Positions 1-10,628 of a stretch of DNA of 64,000 bases are shown one piece after another. Source of the stretch: Rhizodiscina lignyota. Taxonomy: Eukaryota; Ascomycota; Dothideomycetes; Aulographales; Rhizodiscinaceae. The stretch spans positions 1,736,001 to 1,800,000 of the forward strand of contig ML978128.1 of NCBI GenBank assembly GCA_010015805.1. The letters are read 5' to 3'. A program made the translations under genes and the position numbers. The notes under the pieces are model-generated. The model was given only the letters and a program-made list of their open reading frames with translations. It was not told the origin of the DNA and did no database searches. Each line of letters begins with the position of its first letter. Position 1 is the first letter of the stretch.

Positions 1-3000
1 CGTTTGAGATGAAGATGAATGACAAAGGCGTCTTATGACTCCTCGGAGAATGGCCCTGATGGGAGAGGCATTGCCAAGATCGACATAAATGTTTCAGTCT
101 CATAAAAAGTGGTGGTCGAACCCAATCCACCGACCCGGTAAACGGTCGGTTAAAACGGTCGATCGTGAAACAACCTCGTCACACATGATCAGCGCAAACA
201 AAACATTTTCAGAAGGATGCCCGAAACAAGGCCGTGAAAATGAGCACAGTTTGTGACTTGAGGATCTATCGAGCCCCTTTTGCACAAGTTTCCGTTTGAC
301 GAGCGCGGAGCAGACTGCAAACGACCATATCATAACACACTAAGCACACATGGCGGTCCAGTCGACCGACTTTAATGGCGGCAACATAAACAAATCTCCG
401 AGTAGATGGTGATGAATGCAGGTTGAAATGCAGGAAGCCGTGCTGGCGGGAGGAAGCGTTCGCGTGCCATGTTGGATAATTGTTGCTGTGCTGATAATGA
501 TGATGAGATATGTAGCACACATTCTTCATCGAAATGATGCATTTCGGCAATAAGCACTCATTTGGGATAAGGTAACAAATAACAGATACCCATGAGAAAG
601 CGATGGCAAAATGTGCCCGCGATTAGGCATCGAATGATGACCTTCGTTTCGCTAAGCGCCTTATATCCGCCGTTTCAGAAAACAGAGTTCTCACGCCAGC
701 GGCGAACCAAGGTGCGCCGCTTCACCGTCGCATTAGAGTTCTGACATGAGCTGTTTGTTCGATCTCTTTTCAGATCCGGAGAGGAATGCGAGAGAACCTG
801 GTTACGACTGGGGTGGCCTGATGACGAAACAAGGAACAGGGAAGAGAGAAACGGTTCGCGAAGGGGGAACTCGAAGCTGAGTAGTACAGAGGTGAAGCGA
901 AACAAGGACGCGAGAGAGTTTGTGTTCCTACGTTGGAGCTGCTTTCCGCATGATGCCATGCAGAGTCAAACTGGTTGAGTTTAGGCGAGTGGTGCAGCTT
1001 CGTTGATCGACGCCTTGCAGAGAGCTGTTATTCCTTGGTTCACCCCGCAGTGCTTCCTGGAGATGGAGAAGTTAGGTTTCAACGATAGATGGAGGTGGGT
1101 CCACTGGTCATGAGTGCAGCCGAGTTGGGTCAGCTCGTGGCAGCGTTCCTTGAAGGTTTGCCAGACACTTGGCTGAGAATGCGCAACCCACCGTGAAGGC
1201 TAGACTTGAAGTGAAGACACAGTAAACCGAAGTCTCGATTGAGAAAGGAAAGACCAAGTTTCATGATGGTGAACGAGGCGAAGGTCTCAGTTCACAACGT
1301 ACTGCAAGCAGCAACGGCACAGCGGATTCGGCATGATTCCAAGCTGCGTGTGCAGCGTCGGCTAGCGAAACCCTTTCCGCGTCCAGGCTTGCAGGGTCGG
1401 CAAACGTTTCAAGCAGAATGATCTGGCCACAAGGCGTTGAAGGATGTTTACGAACAAAGGACCAACGAAGATTGTGAATTGTGCAAACTCTGGCAGATGC
1501 AAAAACGGACCGTTTGGAACGCCACTCCTTTTACTCGCCGTCGGCCCGTCGTTGGCCTTCCCACTAGCGGTACATACCGTAGGAAGCAGGCGGCGGTTTT
1601 GGAGTGGGACCGAAGGTGTTCAGTGCGTGCGGCAGGCCGACGCGTCCACCAGGGAGCTTTGCGAGAAATTCGAAATCATGCGTAAGACGGCGGTTTGTTG
1701 AGCGTCAGGAGGAAATTCAAATCCGCCGTTTGCAGTCCACCTGGAATTTGGAAGTCATGACAGGTGACGCGTGGAACCCACGAGGGAATTGCGCTGCTGG
1801 GCAACGACTGGAGCGCGCATGAACAGCACATGACAGCAGACGGCCAGGCATGTCAAGTCAAACGGGTCTCGTACGGGACGTCTTGTCCTTTGCTTGGACG
1901 CTCTTGGATGTGCTCATGAAGCGAAGGGAATACGGAGGTTGCACAACGACGCCTACACGTGAGACTGTACGACGCGGCTGTGCACCGATGGGACAGTGGA
2001 AATGTGATTCGATTCACACGCAATTTGACGAGTTTCTGTGTAGCTAAGGAGAAACCATCACCACCCGAAAGCGGCGAGGCGTCGAGGCACAAGCTGGAAT
2101 GGCGGTTTTGACATGAACGACTTGCGGACGTGGATGGAAGCAGCTGCACCCGAAGGGGTAATCGTGACAGAAGACAAAGAAGCTGTGGGTGGATGCCCTT
2201 TGTTGGTATGCTCAGCAGCTCGAGTGCTGAGACGTGGGCGCGCCGGTGATCTCACACAACATCGGCCAGCTCGAGGCGCTTCACGCTCTCGTTCGCCCTC
2301 GGCGCTCGCCACAGCGCCAGGGAGTGACTGCACAGCTGCGGCTCGAGTGGCTCTGCCCGCTCTGCATCGGCGAACAAGCACCGACGTGGACAGGGCCTGC
2401 ATTAGCGTGCCGGGAGGCTCGGGTACCTGACAGCACCCGGCGTGTTTGGTAGGCCTGGGTGAATAAGAGTGGGGCGCGAGGATTGCGCTAGGCTGCCTGT
2501 GCCACGGCCCCTGAAGCTTTTGCACGCTTCGAGATGGGCGTTTGTTTGACACACGCCCACGGCCAATCAGCGCGGCGCACGGGGCCCAGGCAGCGGTGGG
2601 AAGGCGCACGGACGTAGTTTAATTTCACAGCGCAGGCCGATCTCCATCACCGTCTGGGGTCAACAGGGAGGCGCCCATCTGCTCGCCCAAACCTCCACAC
2701 CCTAAAAATGCATTGTGAGGATTGCAAACAAGGGGCCACCCAGGCCTTGTTCAGACAAAGAATGGAGCGAGCGAGGCCTTTGTTGTGCTGCCTCAATTGC
2801 TTTATTAACTCCCGGTGTCGGCGCCGCAGTGCCACGGGCGTGTTAAAGTCACTTTAAGATTTTGGATTTGGCAGGAACGAGCCGAACAACACAGCTTCGG
2901 GCAATCTCCTGCTCAGCCCTGAAACGCTAGTAACTAATTTCCGGGAAACGCACGCCCACTCTCCCCAAGATCCCTGCACGTCGCCATCTACAAAACCAAC

Positions 3001-3437
3001 CTCGCCCTCGCTTCTTCTCTCCTTCTTCCTTCTCCACCACCACGCTCTCTTCAACCACCTTCCTTCGTTGCGGTCTCCAGAGACTCGTCGCTCTTTTCAG
3101 TCACTCATTTGACATTCGCGCCCTGGTTTCACGGTTGCAGCGTAAGTGGAACCCGCTCTTGCCCTTCTTGCACCACATCGCACGGGGTGTTCGTTCCAGT
3201 GAACACCCCCAACGCGCTGTACCTCCACAAACCCCACACCACTCGAAGCATATATCATCCACGCTCTTCTCCATTGTTCTGCGATCAAACTCGACTCGCA
3301 ATTCGTTCTCTTCTGAAAACCACGTTCGCTAACAGCTTTCCTTCTCTTCAGTTTTGATCGGTGATCTGGTATCCCGCGTTCACACGTCACGCCAAGTCAA
3401 CAATCAACAAACAAAACCAAGAAACACTCAAGTCAAA
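1..3437. other. Long region without a convincing gene
   Basis: I see no supported gene here. The open frames are short, overlap on several strands and show no recognisable motif or signal peptide. The stretch around 2200-2650 is GC-rich, which by itself lengthens random frames. From about 2980 the plus strand becomes C/T-rich, as expected of the promoter and leader of the CAP gene at 3438. A gene with several small exons or a non-coding RNA cannot be excluded. Confidence 0.5.
3142..3351 (+). other. Candidate 5' leader intron of the CAP gene
   Basis: A consensus donor GTAAGT starts at 3142. A pyrimidine-rich acceptor ending TTCTCTTCAG closes at 3351, with a GCTAAC branch-like motif about 20 nt upstream of it. 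The downstream leader is A/C-rich and ends in TCAAAATG, a good fungal start context. This is inference from splice signals only. Confidence 0.4.
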
Positions 3438-4429
3438 ATGCGCTACTCTCTGTTGGCCGGCGCCCTCATCGCGGGCGTCTCCGCTTCCCCTGTGGTCGCT
3501 CCTCGCGACGTGGTCACCGTCATGGAGTACGCCACTCAGGTCGTCACCGTCACTGCTGGCCCTACTCCGGCTCCAACCGTCTCTGAGGTCTCCGTCGCTG
3601 CTGTGCCGAGCTCCACCAAGTGGTGGCACTGGCACTGGAGCTCCAGCTCCAGCTCCAAGGAGACTCCTGCTCCTGCTCCGGCTACCACTGCGGCTCCTAA
3701 GCCCAAGACCACCACCACTGCCAAGCCCAAGCCCAAGACCACCACCACTGCCAAGGCTGCTGCTTCCACTCCGTCTTCCTCTGGCAAGCCCTCTTACTCC
3801 GAGATCGTGGTTATGCACCACAACATTCACCGTGCCAACCACTCTGCCGACAACATGGAGTGGGACCAGTCCCTCGCTGACACTGCTCTTGCCATTGCTC
3901 AGTCCTGCAACTATGCTCACAACGTGTAAGTCTTCTTGTTTTCCCCCTGCGTGTGAAATTTGACGTGCTCTTCTAGCGACATGAACGGTGGTGGTTATGG
4001 CCAGAACATCGCTGCCGGTGCTCCGTCTGACAACATCTCTTCCATCATCACCGACCACTTCTACAACGATGAGGCTCCGTACTTCATTCCCTTCTACAAC
4101 CAGGCCACTCCATCCGACATGTCTGACGCCATGTTCGACAAGTACGGTCACTTCACCCAGATCGTGTGGAAGGGCTCCAACAAGGTCGGCTGTGCCACTT
4201 ATGACTGCTCCGGTCATGGCAATGGTCCCAACGGTCTCGGCAGCGTCGCTGCCAACGTTCCTCCATACTTCACCGTGTGCAACTACGGCCCACCTGGTAA
4301 GTCACTTCCACCATCCTGTCGCTCTTGACACATTCTGACTGACATTCAGGCAACTATCTCGGCGAGTTCAACACCAATGTCTCCCCTGGTGAGGGCAAGC
4401 CTGAGGTCAACTGGTCCTGGGGCATGTAA
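3438..4429 (+). CDS. Secreted CAP/SCP (PR-1-like) protein
   Basis: Three exons, 3438-3925, 3977-4296 and 4350-4429, give 295 residues; both introns have GTAAGT donors and YAG acceptors. The protein opens with a hydrophobic signal peptide ending near SASP (residues 1-17). A short Ser/Trp/His patch follows, then a Pro/Thr/Lys linker with repeats of the type KPKTTTTAK at about residues 75-115. The rest is a CAP domain: HHNIHRANH near its start, then GHFTQIVWKGSNKVGC, the signature segment with conserved His and Cys, and CNYGPPGNYLGEF near the end. CAP proteins of this type (fungal Pry/PR-1) are secreted and bind sterols or lipids; that role is family knowledge. The linker suggests O-glycosylation and cell-wall or extracellular location. 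Confidence 0.93.
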
Positions 4430-5389
4430 ACTCCTTTACGCGCATGCAGCTCTGAACTCACGGCTGTTATGACATGATCCTTTTTCTCTTTCTGGTTTTT
4501 GCTTTGCATTTTCGGCGATTTCACACGTGCTGGACTGGCCTCATCACCCTCAAAATGGGAACTCTTTGATTGCATCTAGCGACTCAGGCATGTGGGGAAC
4601 ACGGTCAAGGACCTTCGAGCGGTCAGACCATATAACTTTTTCAATGTCTACTGTATCGGCACTCGCTGGCAGGATCTGCATTCCTGACCCTATTGAATCG
4701 GTCTCTTCGGAGCTCTCGTACTAGGGCGCCTGTAGTTTCCTGCCTTCTCTAATGGATCGGTCTCCTACTTTGTAGGGGTTCTCGTACTAGAGCGACAGCG
4801 TAGTTAGCAAAGATCGATACTTTTCTCTTCTTGTCTTATAGCTTCAACAACCAACGGGGAAGGTTTGAAGAACATTCGCTTCTACAAAATACTGTGCCTG
4901 TGACAATGATGATGCCTCGACTTCTCGCGATATGTATACTTGAGCGGCTATGGTGAGTCTCGCTTCCGTGATACTTGCAGCGTCTCGCAGCTGCACCAGG
5001 ATGCTTGCAGTCGTTCATGCGCAACGCATCCCAACCATGGACCGACGTTCAATTAAGCTTGAGACGTAAAGCCCTAACGGGCCAGATCTCCAAGGGCTGG
5101 AATTGAGAAACGCTCTCTGGAATTCGGCGGTCGTCAGAACCGTCTCTGGCTGCCCAATAACGGCTGACCTCTCCCACTCTCTACCGCGCCTCTGGATCGC
5201 CAACCGCACGAGCCGCATTACTGTACGGAGGTACCTCCACCCTGCTCACCGAGCTATCGCGACTGCGTCATTGTAACCTCGTGACGACTTTGCTATCTCC
5301 ACTCTCCTTGCATGCCAGAGCAAGCTCACAAGTCTTCTTTCCTTTCCGACTACCTCGGAGAGCGATCCACCATGAGCAGCTGAGCCTGT
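4430..5389. other. Intergenic region with a diverged short duplication
   Basis: No gene is supported. The first part is the 3' region of the CAP gene, and the last 300 bases are C/T-rich promoter-like sequence for the DUF255 gene. The only structure noticed is the imperfect direct repeat listed at 4697-4795. Confidence 0.5.
4697..4795. repeat. Imperfect direct repeat, two copies about 60 bp apart
   Basis: ATCGGTCTC occurs at 4697 and 4756. Each copy is followed at a similar distance by TCTCGTACTAG-G/A-GCG. This looks like a local duplication of about 60 bp that has since diverged. No function is evident. Confidence 0.5.
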
Positions 5390-5800
5390 ATGCTGCGCCG
5401 CCAGCCTTTCGCACCAGCGCGTCACCCGGGCCCAAGCTTCATCTCGACCTCGCATCCGCCACGCCTCCACACATTCCTCGGGTCCTCATCGCACAGCTAC
5501 AGCCACCCTCTTCGTCCTCTATACACCCCGCGCCAAGCTCTACAAGCTCTATCCTCGAACCTGTCGTTCTCCTTCCACCGCTCCGTCCTCAAGATGGACG
5601 TCCGCCCACTCACTGGCCCCTCCGCCAGCCCCTCTGGCGGCGGCACCCCCGAAACCGACAAGCTGCACCTCACAAACCAGCTCAGCAAGAGCCGGAGCCC
5701 GTACGTGCGCGGCCACATGACCAACCCGGTCGCCTGGCAGATGTGGACGCCCGAGTCGCTCGCGCTCGCGAAGCAGTCGCAGCGCCTCATCTTCGTGTCG

Positions 5801-5832
<32 letters not shown>

Positions 5833-7907
5833 GATGGAGCGCGAGAGCTTCGCGAACCGCGAGGTCGCCGCGCTGCTGAACGCCAACTTCATACCCATCA
5901 AGATTGACAGGGAGGAGCGGCCAGACATCGACCGCATCTACATGAACTATGTGCAGGCGACGACGGGCGGCGGAGGCTGGCCGCTGAACGTCTTCCTCAC
6001 CCCGGATCTCGAGCCGCTGTTTGGAGGCACGTATTGGCCGGGCCCCGGCACGACGGCGAACTATGGCGGGGGCGTGAGCGGCTTCCAGCAGATCCTCGAG
6101 AAGATGGCGGATGTGTGGAAGAATCAGCGGCAGAGGTGCCTGGTCAGCGCGAAGGAGATTACGGGGCAACTGAGGGAGTTTGCGCAGGAGGGATTGATCA
6201 GTCGGCAGGGAGAGGGCGAAGGGGACGGGCTGGATTTGGAGAGCGTCGAGGAGGCCTACTCACATTTCGAGGCCAAGTTCGATAAGGTCAATGCGGGCTT
6301 TGGCAGCGCGCCGAAGTTCCCGACGCCGGTGAACTTGAGATTCTTGCTGCGATTGGGCGTATGGCCGCAGGAGGTGCGCGATGTGGTTGGCGAGGCGGAG
6401 TGTATGAACGCGAGACAGATGGCTGTTGAGACGTTGCGAGCAATGTGGAGAGGAGGTATAAAAGATCAGATTGGCTATGGCATTGCGAGGTATAGTGTCA
6501 CGAAGAATTGGAGCTTGCCGCACTTTGAGAAGATGCTGTACGATCAGGCGCAATTGCTCGATGCGTATACGGACGCATGGCTGTTGACAGGAGACAAGGA
6601 GATGAAAGCTGCCATCGAGGATGTGGCGACATATCTCACGACTGCGCCGATGTACAGCAAGGAAGGTGGCTTCTTCTCCAGCGAAGACGCAGACTCGAAA
6701 TACCGCGCCTCGGATCCGGAGAAGCGAGAAGGCGCGTTCTACGTCTGGACGTACAAGGAGTTTCAATCTCTCCTCGGCGACCCCGATGCTGGTGTCGCGG
6801 CGAAGTACTGGAACGTCAAAGAGAATGGCAATGTCCCATTCGAGCACGACGCGCACGACGAGCTTATTAACCAGAACGTGCTAGCAGTCAGCAGCACACC
6901 CGAGGCGCTGGCGAAGGAGTTTGGCCTCACGGTCGATGAGGTAGAGAGGATTCTCAAGGAGGCGAGGGAGAAGCTTAGAGCGCATAGGGAGAAAGAGCGG
7001 CCGAGGCCGGATCTGGATGATAAGATTGTGGTGGCGTGGAATGGGCTTGCTATTGGAGCGCTGGCGAGGGCAAGTGCGGCGCTGGGAGAGGTTGAGCCAG
7101 AGAAGGCAAAGGCCTGGAAAAGTGCTGCGATTGGTGCCGCGGAGTTCATCAAGAGGGAGCTGTGGGATGAGCAGGAGAAGAGGCTGTGGAGGGTGTGGAG
7201 AGAAGGCAGAGGAGAAGTACTCGCGTTTGCGGATGATTACGCATTCCTGATTCAGGGTCTAATGGATCTGTACGAGGCGACATGGGATGATGCGTGGCTA
7301 CAGTGGGCAGATGACCTGCAAAGTAAGTCTAATCTTCGAACCGACGTGGTTGGTTTAACACAGCCCAGAAACGCAGATTGCCCTCTTCAACGACAAGACG
7401 ACGCCTCTACAAGGCGGTTTCTTCTCAACCGTATCAGGCTCGCCAGATCTCATCTTAAGGCTGAAAGACGGCATGGACAACGCCGAGCCGTCGTCGAACG
7501 GCATCTCCGCCAGGAACTTGAATCGTCTCGCGTCCATCCTCGAAGACGAGTCGTACGCCCAAGCAGCAAGTTTGACCGTCGACGCCTTCGAGGCGGAGGT
7601 TATGCAGCATCCCTTTCTCTTTACGAGTCTGCTGAGCAGTGTTGTTGCGGCCAGGCTCGGCACGCGCAATATCCAAGTCATCGGAGGCGGAGAAGAAGCA
7701 GAGCAGATAGTCAAGGAGCTGCGCAAGAGAGTCAGGGCGAATGCTACGGTTGTGAGGATAGGCGAGGGAGGGAAGAGCGAGTGGTTGAAGAAGAGAAACA
7801 CGCTGCTTGCAAGTCTGGATGCGAGTGGGACGGCGAAGGTGATGCTTTGTGAGAAGGGCGCTTGCAGGGAGCTGGCGGGAGGAGAGTTGGACGGTTTGAT
7901 AAAGTGA
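5390..7907 (+). CDS. DUF255 thioredoxin-like protein (YyaL/SPATA20 family)
   Basis: Two exons, 5390-7322 and 7369-7907, give 823 residues; the 46-nt intron has donor GTAAGT and acceptor CCCAG and restores the frame at LFNDKTTPLQGGFF. The N-terminal half carries the DUF255 thioredoxin-like fold with CHWCHVMERESF (a CxxC at about residue 143), followed by GGGGWPLNVFLTPD. The rest matches the long alpha/alpha-barrel part of this family, including HFEKMLYDQAQLL and FSSEDADS. The first 68 residues are rich in Arg, Ser and His and poor in acid, like a mitochondrial presequence. A second in-frame ATG at 5594 (MDVRPLTG) could give a cytosolic form. The biochemical role of the family is unsettled; a redox or sugar-binding role is only inferred from the folds. 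Confidence 0.92.
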
Positions 7908-8061
7908 TGATTCATGCGTGATGATTTTCCTTCTTCCTCTGAATGCATGTTGGGCGTATTACGATGGTTATTGCATGTCATGTGAAGCGTCTCTGGGGGA
8001 TTATAGACTTGGTATACAGAGGTTGGGACACGGCCTTTGCAAATTTTGAATTTGCAGTAAA

Positions 8062-9904
8062 TCAAAGTCTAGCTTGAACTATGCCTCTATCTACCTTTTC
8101 GCCGTGCAGACCAGTTGATAAAAATCGACGGAAATACCGCTCTATCTCCCCAAGCGTACTTGAGCCAAGTGTGGTTGCTGTGCCTACCCAACCGTCTGGC
8201 CTGAGCACGAATACAGCTCCTTTGCTCGATTCCACGCCGAATCTCGAATGCGCAGCGAGCTGCTGATCATAGAAGACCTTTCCGTATGGCATCGCTCCCA
8301 GCACTTCTACGGCCGATGGGCCGGATCGAGTAGATATTGTAAGCCATGATATTGGCAACGACGCATTAGAGAAGAACGATGACTTCTCGATTTCCAGGAA
8401 GAGCTGGGCTAGCACACCACCAGTGTGACTCGGGTCTCCTGCGAATACCGCGACGTGGAAGCGGCCTGTATTAGGTGTTTCTCTATGGAGCCTCGTAGCC
8501 TCGAATGTACCCGGTTTCTGGAGCGCAGCATCAGGTACTCTCTTCCCAGCAACGACGGCATTAGCGCTTGCTGCTGGGGCGAAGGAACCTTGGATGCTCA
8601 ACACGTTGTCAGCTTCGTAGTAGATGCCCAGTCCACTGCTGAAAGTCGCTGCTTCGGCCATGACTACACCCAGGACGACATTTGGATCAGCGTTCGGATC
8701 GCCAGTCCAGCCTTCGGGCAATTGCATTGTCATGAGTCGAGAGATGTCCTTGTCGTAATTGATGAGCTTCTGCACGTTCGGTTTCCGCTCGCTCTCGTAT
8801 GTGTATAGTAGCTCTGGCTTCGCCAGCCCTCGGAGCACAAGAGAGAGCTTCCATCCCAAGTTCACCGAGTCGTGGAGGCCGGTATTCATTCCCTGTGCGG
8901 CTCCCGAGCTATGAGTATGACAAGCGTCTCCAGCGAGGAACACGCTGTCTTTGACGAAGAAATTGCGTGCGATGCGCTGTCCGACTACGTAGATCGTCCA
9001 CCAATCTACTTGTTTGAACTTCAATGAAAACGGCTTCACCGAAGCAATAGCCTCTTTCACCGCTGCTTCCTCGTTGAAGACCTTATACGCCCTCTCGCGC
9101 TCTTTTGTGAATGCAAAGCCTATCCGCGTCCCTCCATGATCTAACGCCGCCCATAGCACGTTCCCGTGAGTAGGAGACTCAATGGCACAGTATGATCGGG
9201 GTTTTGGAAGATCCGTATCGATGACACCATCGATTCGAACCCACTTGTCCTCTGAGGAGCTTCCATCAAATGGGATCTGAAGCGCTCTTCGCACAAAAGA
9301 GCGACCTCCGTCTGCGCCGATCAAGTACTTGCACTTGACTATCGACTTCTCTTTCGTGTTCCCGTCCTCCAATGTTGCAGTGACCCTGTATTCGCCAAAA
9401 CGCAAGCGTTCATCTACCTCTACTGCTACAAGGCCCATCGGCGACTCAAGCGCAACGCCCTTCTTCTTCAATTGCTCTCTGAATATCTCCTCTTGATACT
9501 TCTGCCTCAGCACCAACGAAAAGTCCCAGACTGTGTCCTTCATCTGCTCCATGAAGCTCCAACCGCGTCCTTGTACTTCGTTCCCATCCTTGTCGTACGA
9601 TACTGTGGTTCTGCAGGCGAAGCATTGTTGTGCAAGGAGGTCTGCGAGGCCTAGCTGGTCCAACATCTCAGACGAGCGAGGGAAGAGCGTGATGGCGCGG
9701 CCATATTGGTCTTGTGAAGATTTGGCGTACTGTTCGATTATGCGGATTTTGTGGGGTGGAGGGAGGGTCGTTGCTAGTTGGTAGGCGGTTATGAGGCCTG
9801 CAGCTTGATGAGAAACTCAACGTGATGAGATGACATGTCTGAAACGAACCAACTGGGCCTCCACCGACAATGAGGACATCAACATGATCTATCTTGTCGA
9901 CCAT
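8062..9904 (-). CDS. FAD-dependent phenol 2-monooxygenase-type hydroxylase
   Basis: Exons on the minus strand are 9904-9850 and 9797-8062, giving 596 residues. The 52-nt intron (donor GTTCGT, acceptor CTGCAG) lies inside the nucleotide-binding motif and restores VLIVGGGPVGLITAYQL. Residues 9-20 are thus the GxGxxG Rossmann motif. The middle part holds the second FAD motif FLAGDACHTHSSGAAQGMN and HDSVNLGWKL. The C-terminal part fits the thioredoxin-like dimerisation domain of phenol hydroxylases. Family members hydroxylate phenols or hydroxybenzoates ortho to the hydroxyl, using NADPH and O2. The substrate here is unknown. The gene is divergent from a transcription factor gene and 3.3 kb from a decarboxylase-type amidohydrolase, which suggests aromatic-acid catabolism. 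Confidence 0.92.
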
Positions 9905-10628
9905 ACCGATCCGTGATCCACAATTGAACAATTGAACGAACGGACTTGTGACGAAGCTAAACAAACGACGTTCCACAAAACTTCAGGCTGGTCTGGAGCT
10001 ACAGCTGTAAGGAAAAGTAAAGAAATGCACCTAGACCTTCCTAACGGCATCTACACCGTACTTTAGAGGGATTTCTAACCTCATTGCCGACAAATTGTGA
10101 GCCGGAATCGCGGCACGGCTGCACATAGAGAGCACGGTAAATCGAATACCGCAAGGAATTTCTCGATCGGCTTAGCTTGTCGGGTTGTTGGACATGTATT
10201 TATGGGTTACTGATAAGATGTCACTGACGTGCAGTTGTTGTATGTAATGGCATGGGTCTGATATGGCCGGACGGGGAAAGCCGCGTTTGGAAAAGCAAGG
10301 GTTCGGATCTTCCGAATTCCAAACCTCTTGGAACTTCACTCATCTCCTGAGTAGATGATTAGCTACCGTCAGAATGTGCCTTATGAAGTGCTCATAATCA
10401 GAGAACTGCAAGAATTTGCTTGGCTCCATCTCTGGCCTTGATATTCCCGTCACACTTTGCCAATGATCCCTTTTTGGAATAGCTCAGCCTTGTGTTTCCA
10501 TGCGCCGTGAATATCTCTATCCCGGCTTTCTGCGCCTTGAACCTCAAGAATGCCGTCCATACGGCTCACTTTAAGCTCGCCGATGGACGTGGCATTATGT
10601 AGACTCAACTCTCTTACTTTCATTCTCT
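9905..10628. other. Divergent promoter region of monooxygenase and regulator
   Basis: No gene is visible. This 724-bp gap separates two head-to-head genes and should hold both promoters. Its notable element is the inverted repeat at 10302-10316. Confidence 0.6.
10302..10316. promoter_or_regulatory. Inverted repeat TTCGGA-N3-TCCGAA, candidate regulator site
   Basis: The 15 bases form a perfect inverted repeat containing CGG-N5-CCG. Inverted CGG/CCG half-sites are the usual recognition pattern of fungal Zn2Cys6 dimers. It lies about 400 bp upstream of the monooxygenase start and 313 bp upstream of the transcription factor start. Binding is inferred, not shown. Confidence 0.35.

Noticed and set aside
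1239-2047. Series of short plus-strand frames near 1.2-2.0 kb
   Set aside because: They overlap in different frames, have Arg-rich random composition and no consistent intron set joins them.
2058-2609. 183-codon minus-strand frame
   Set aside because: It lies in a GC-rich stretch, with overlapping frames on the other strand, Arg/Ala/Pro-rich random-looking composition and no domain.
3387-4217. 276-codon minus-strand frame across the CAP gene
   Set aside because: It is antisense to a well-supported spliced gene; its Gly/Val/Arg-rich repeats mirror the Pro/Thr codons of the CAP linker.
5549-6169. 206-codon minus-strand frame within the DUF255 gene
   Set aside because: Shadow of a GC-rich coding exon; no start context or motif.
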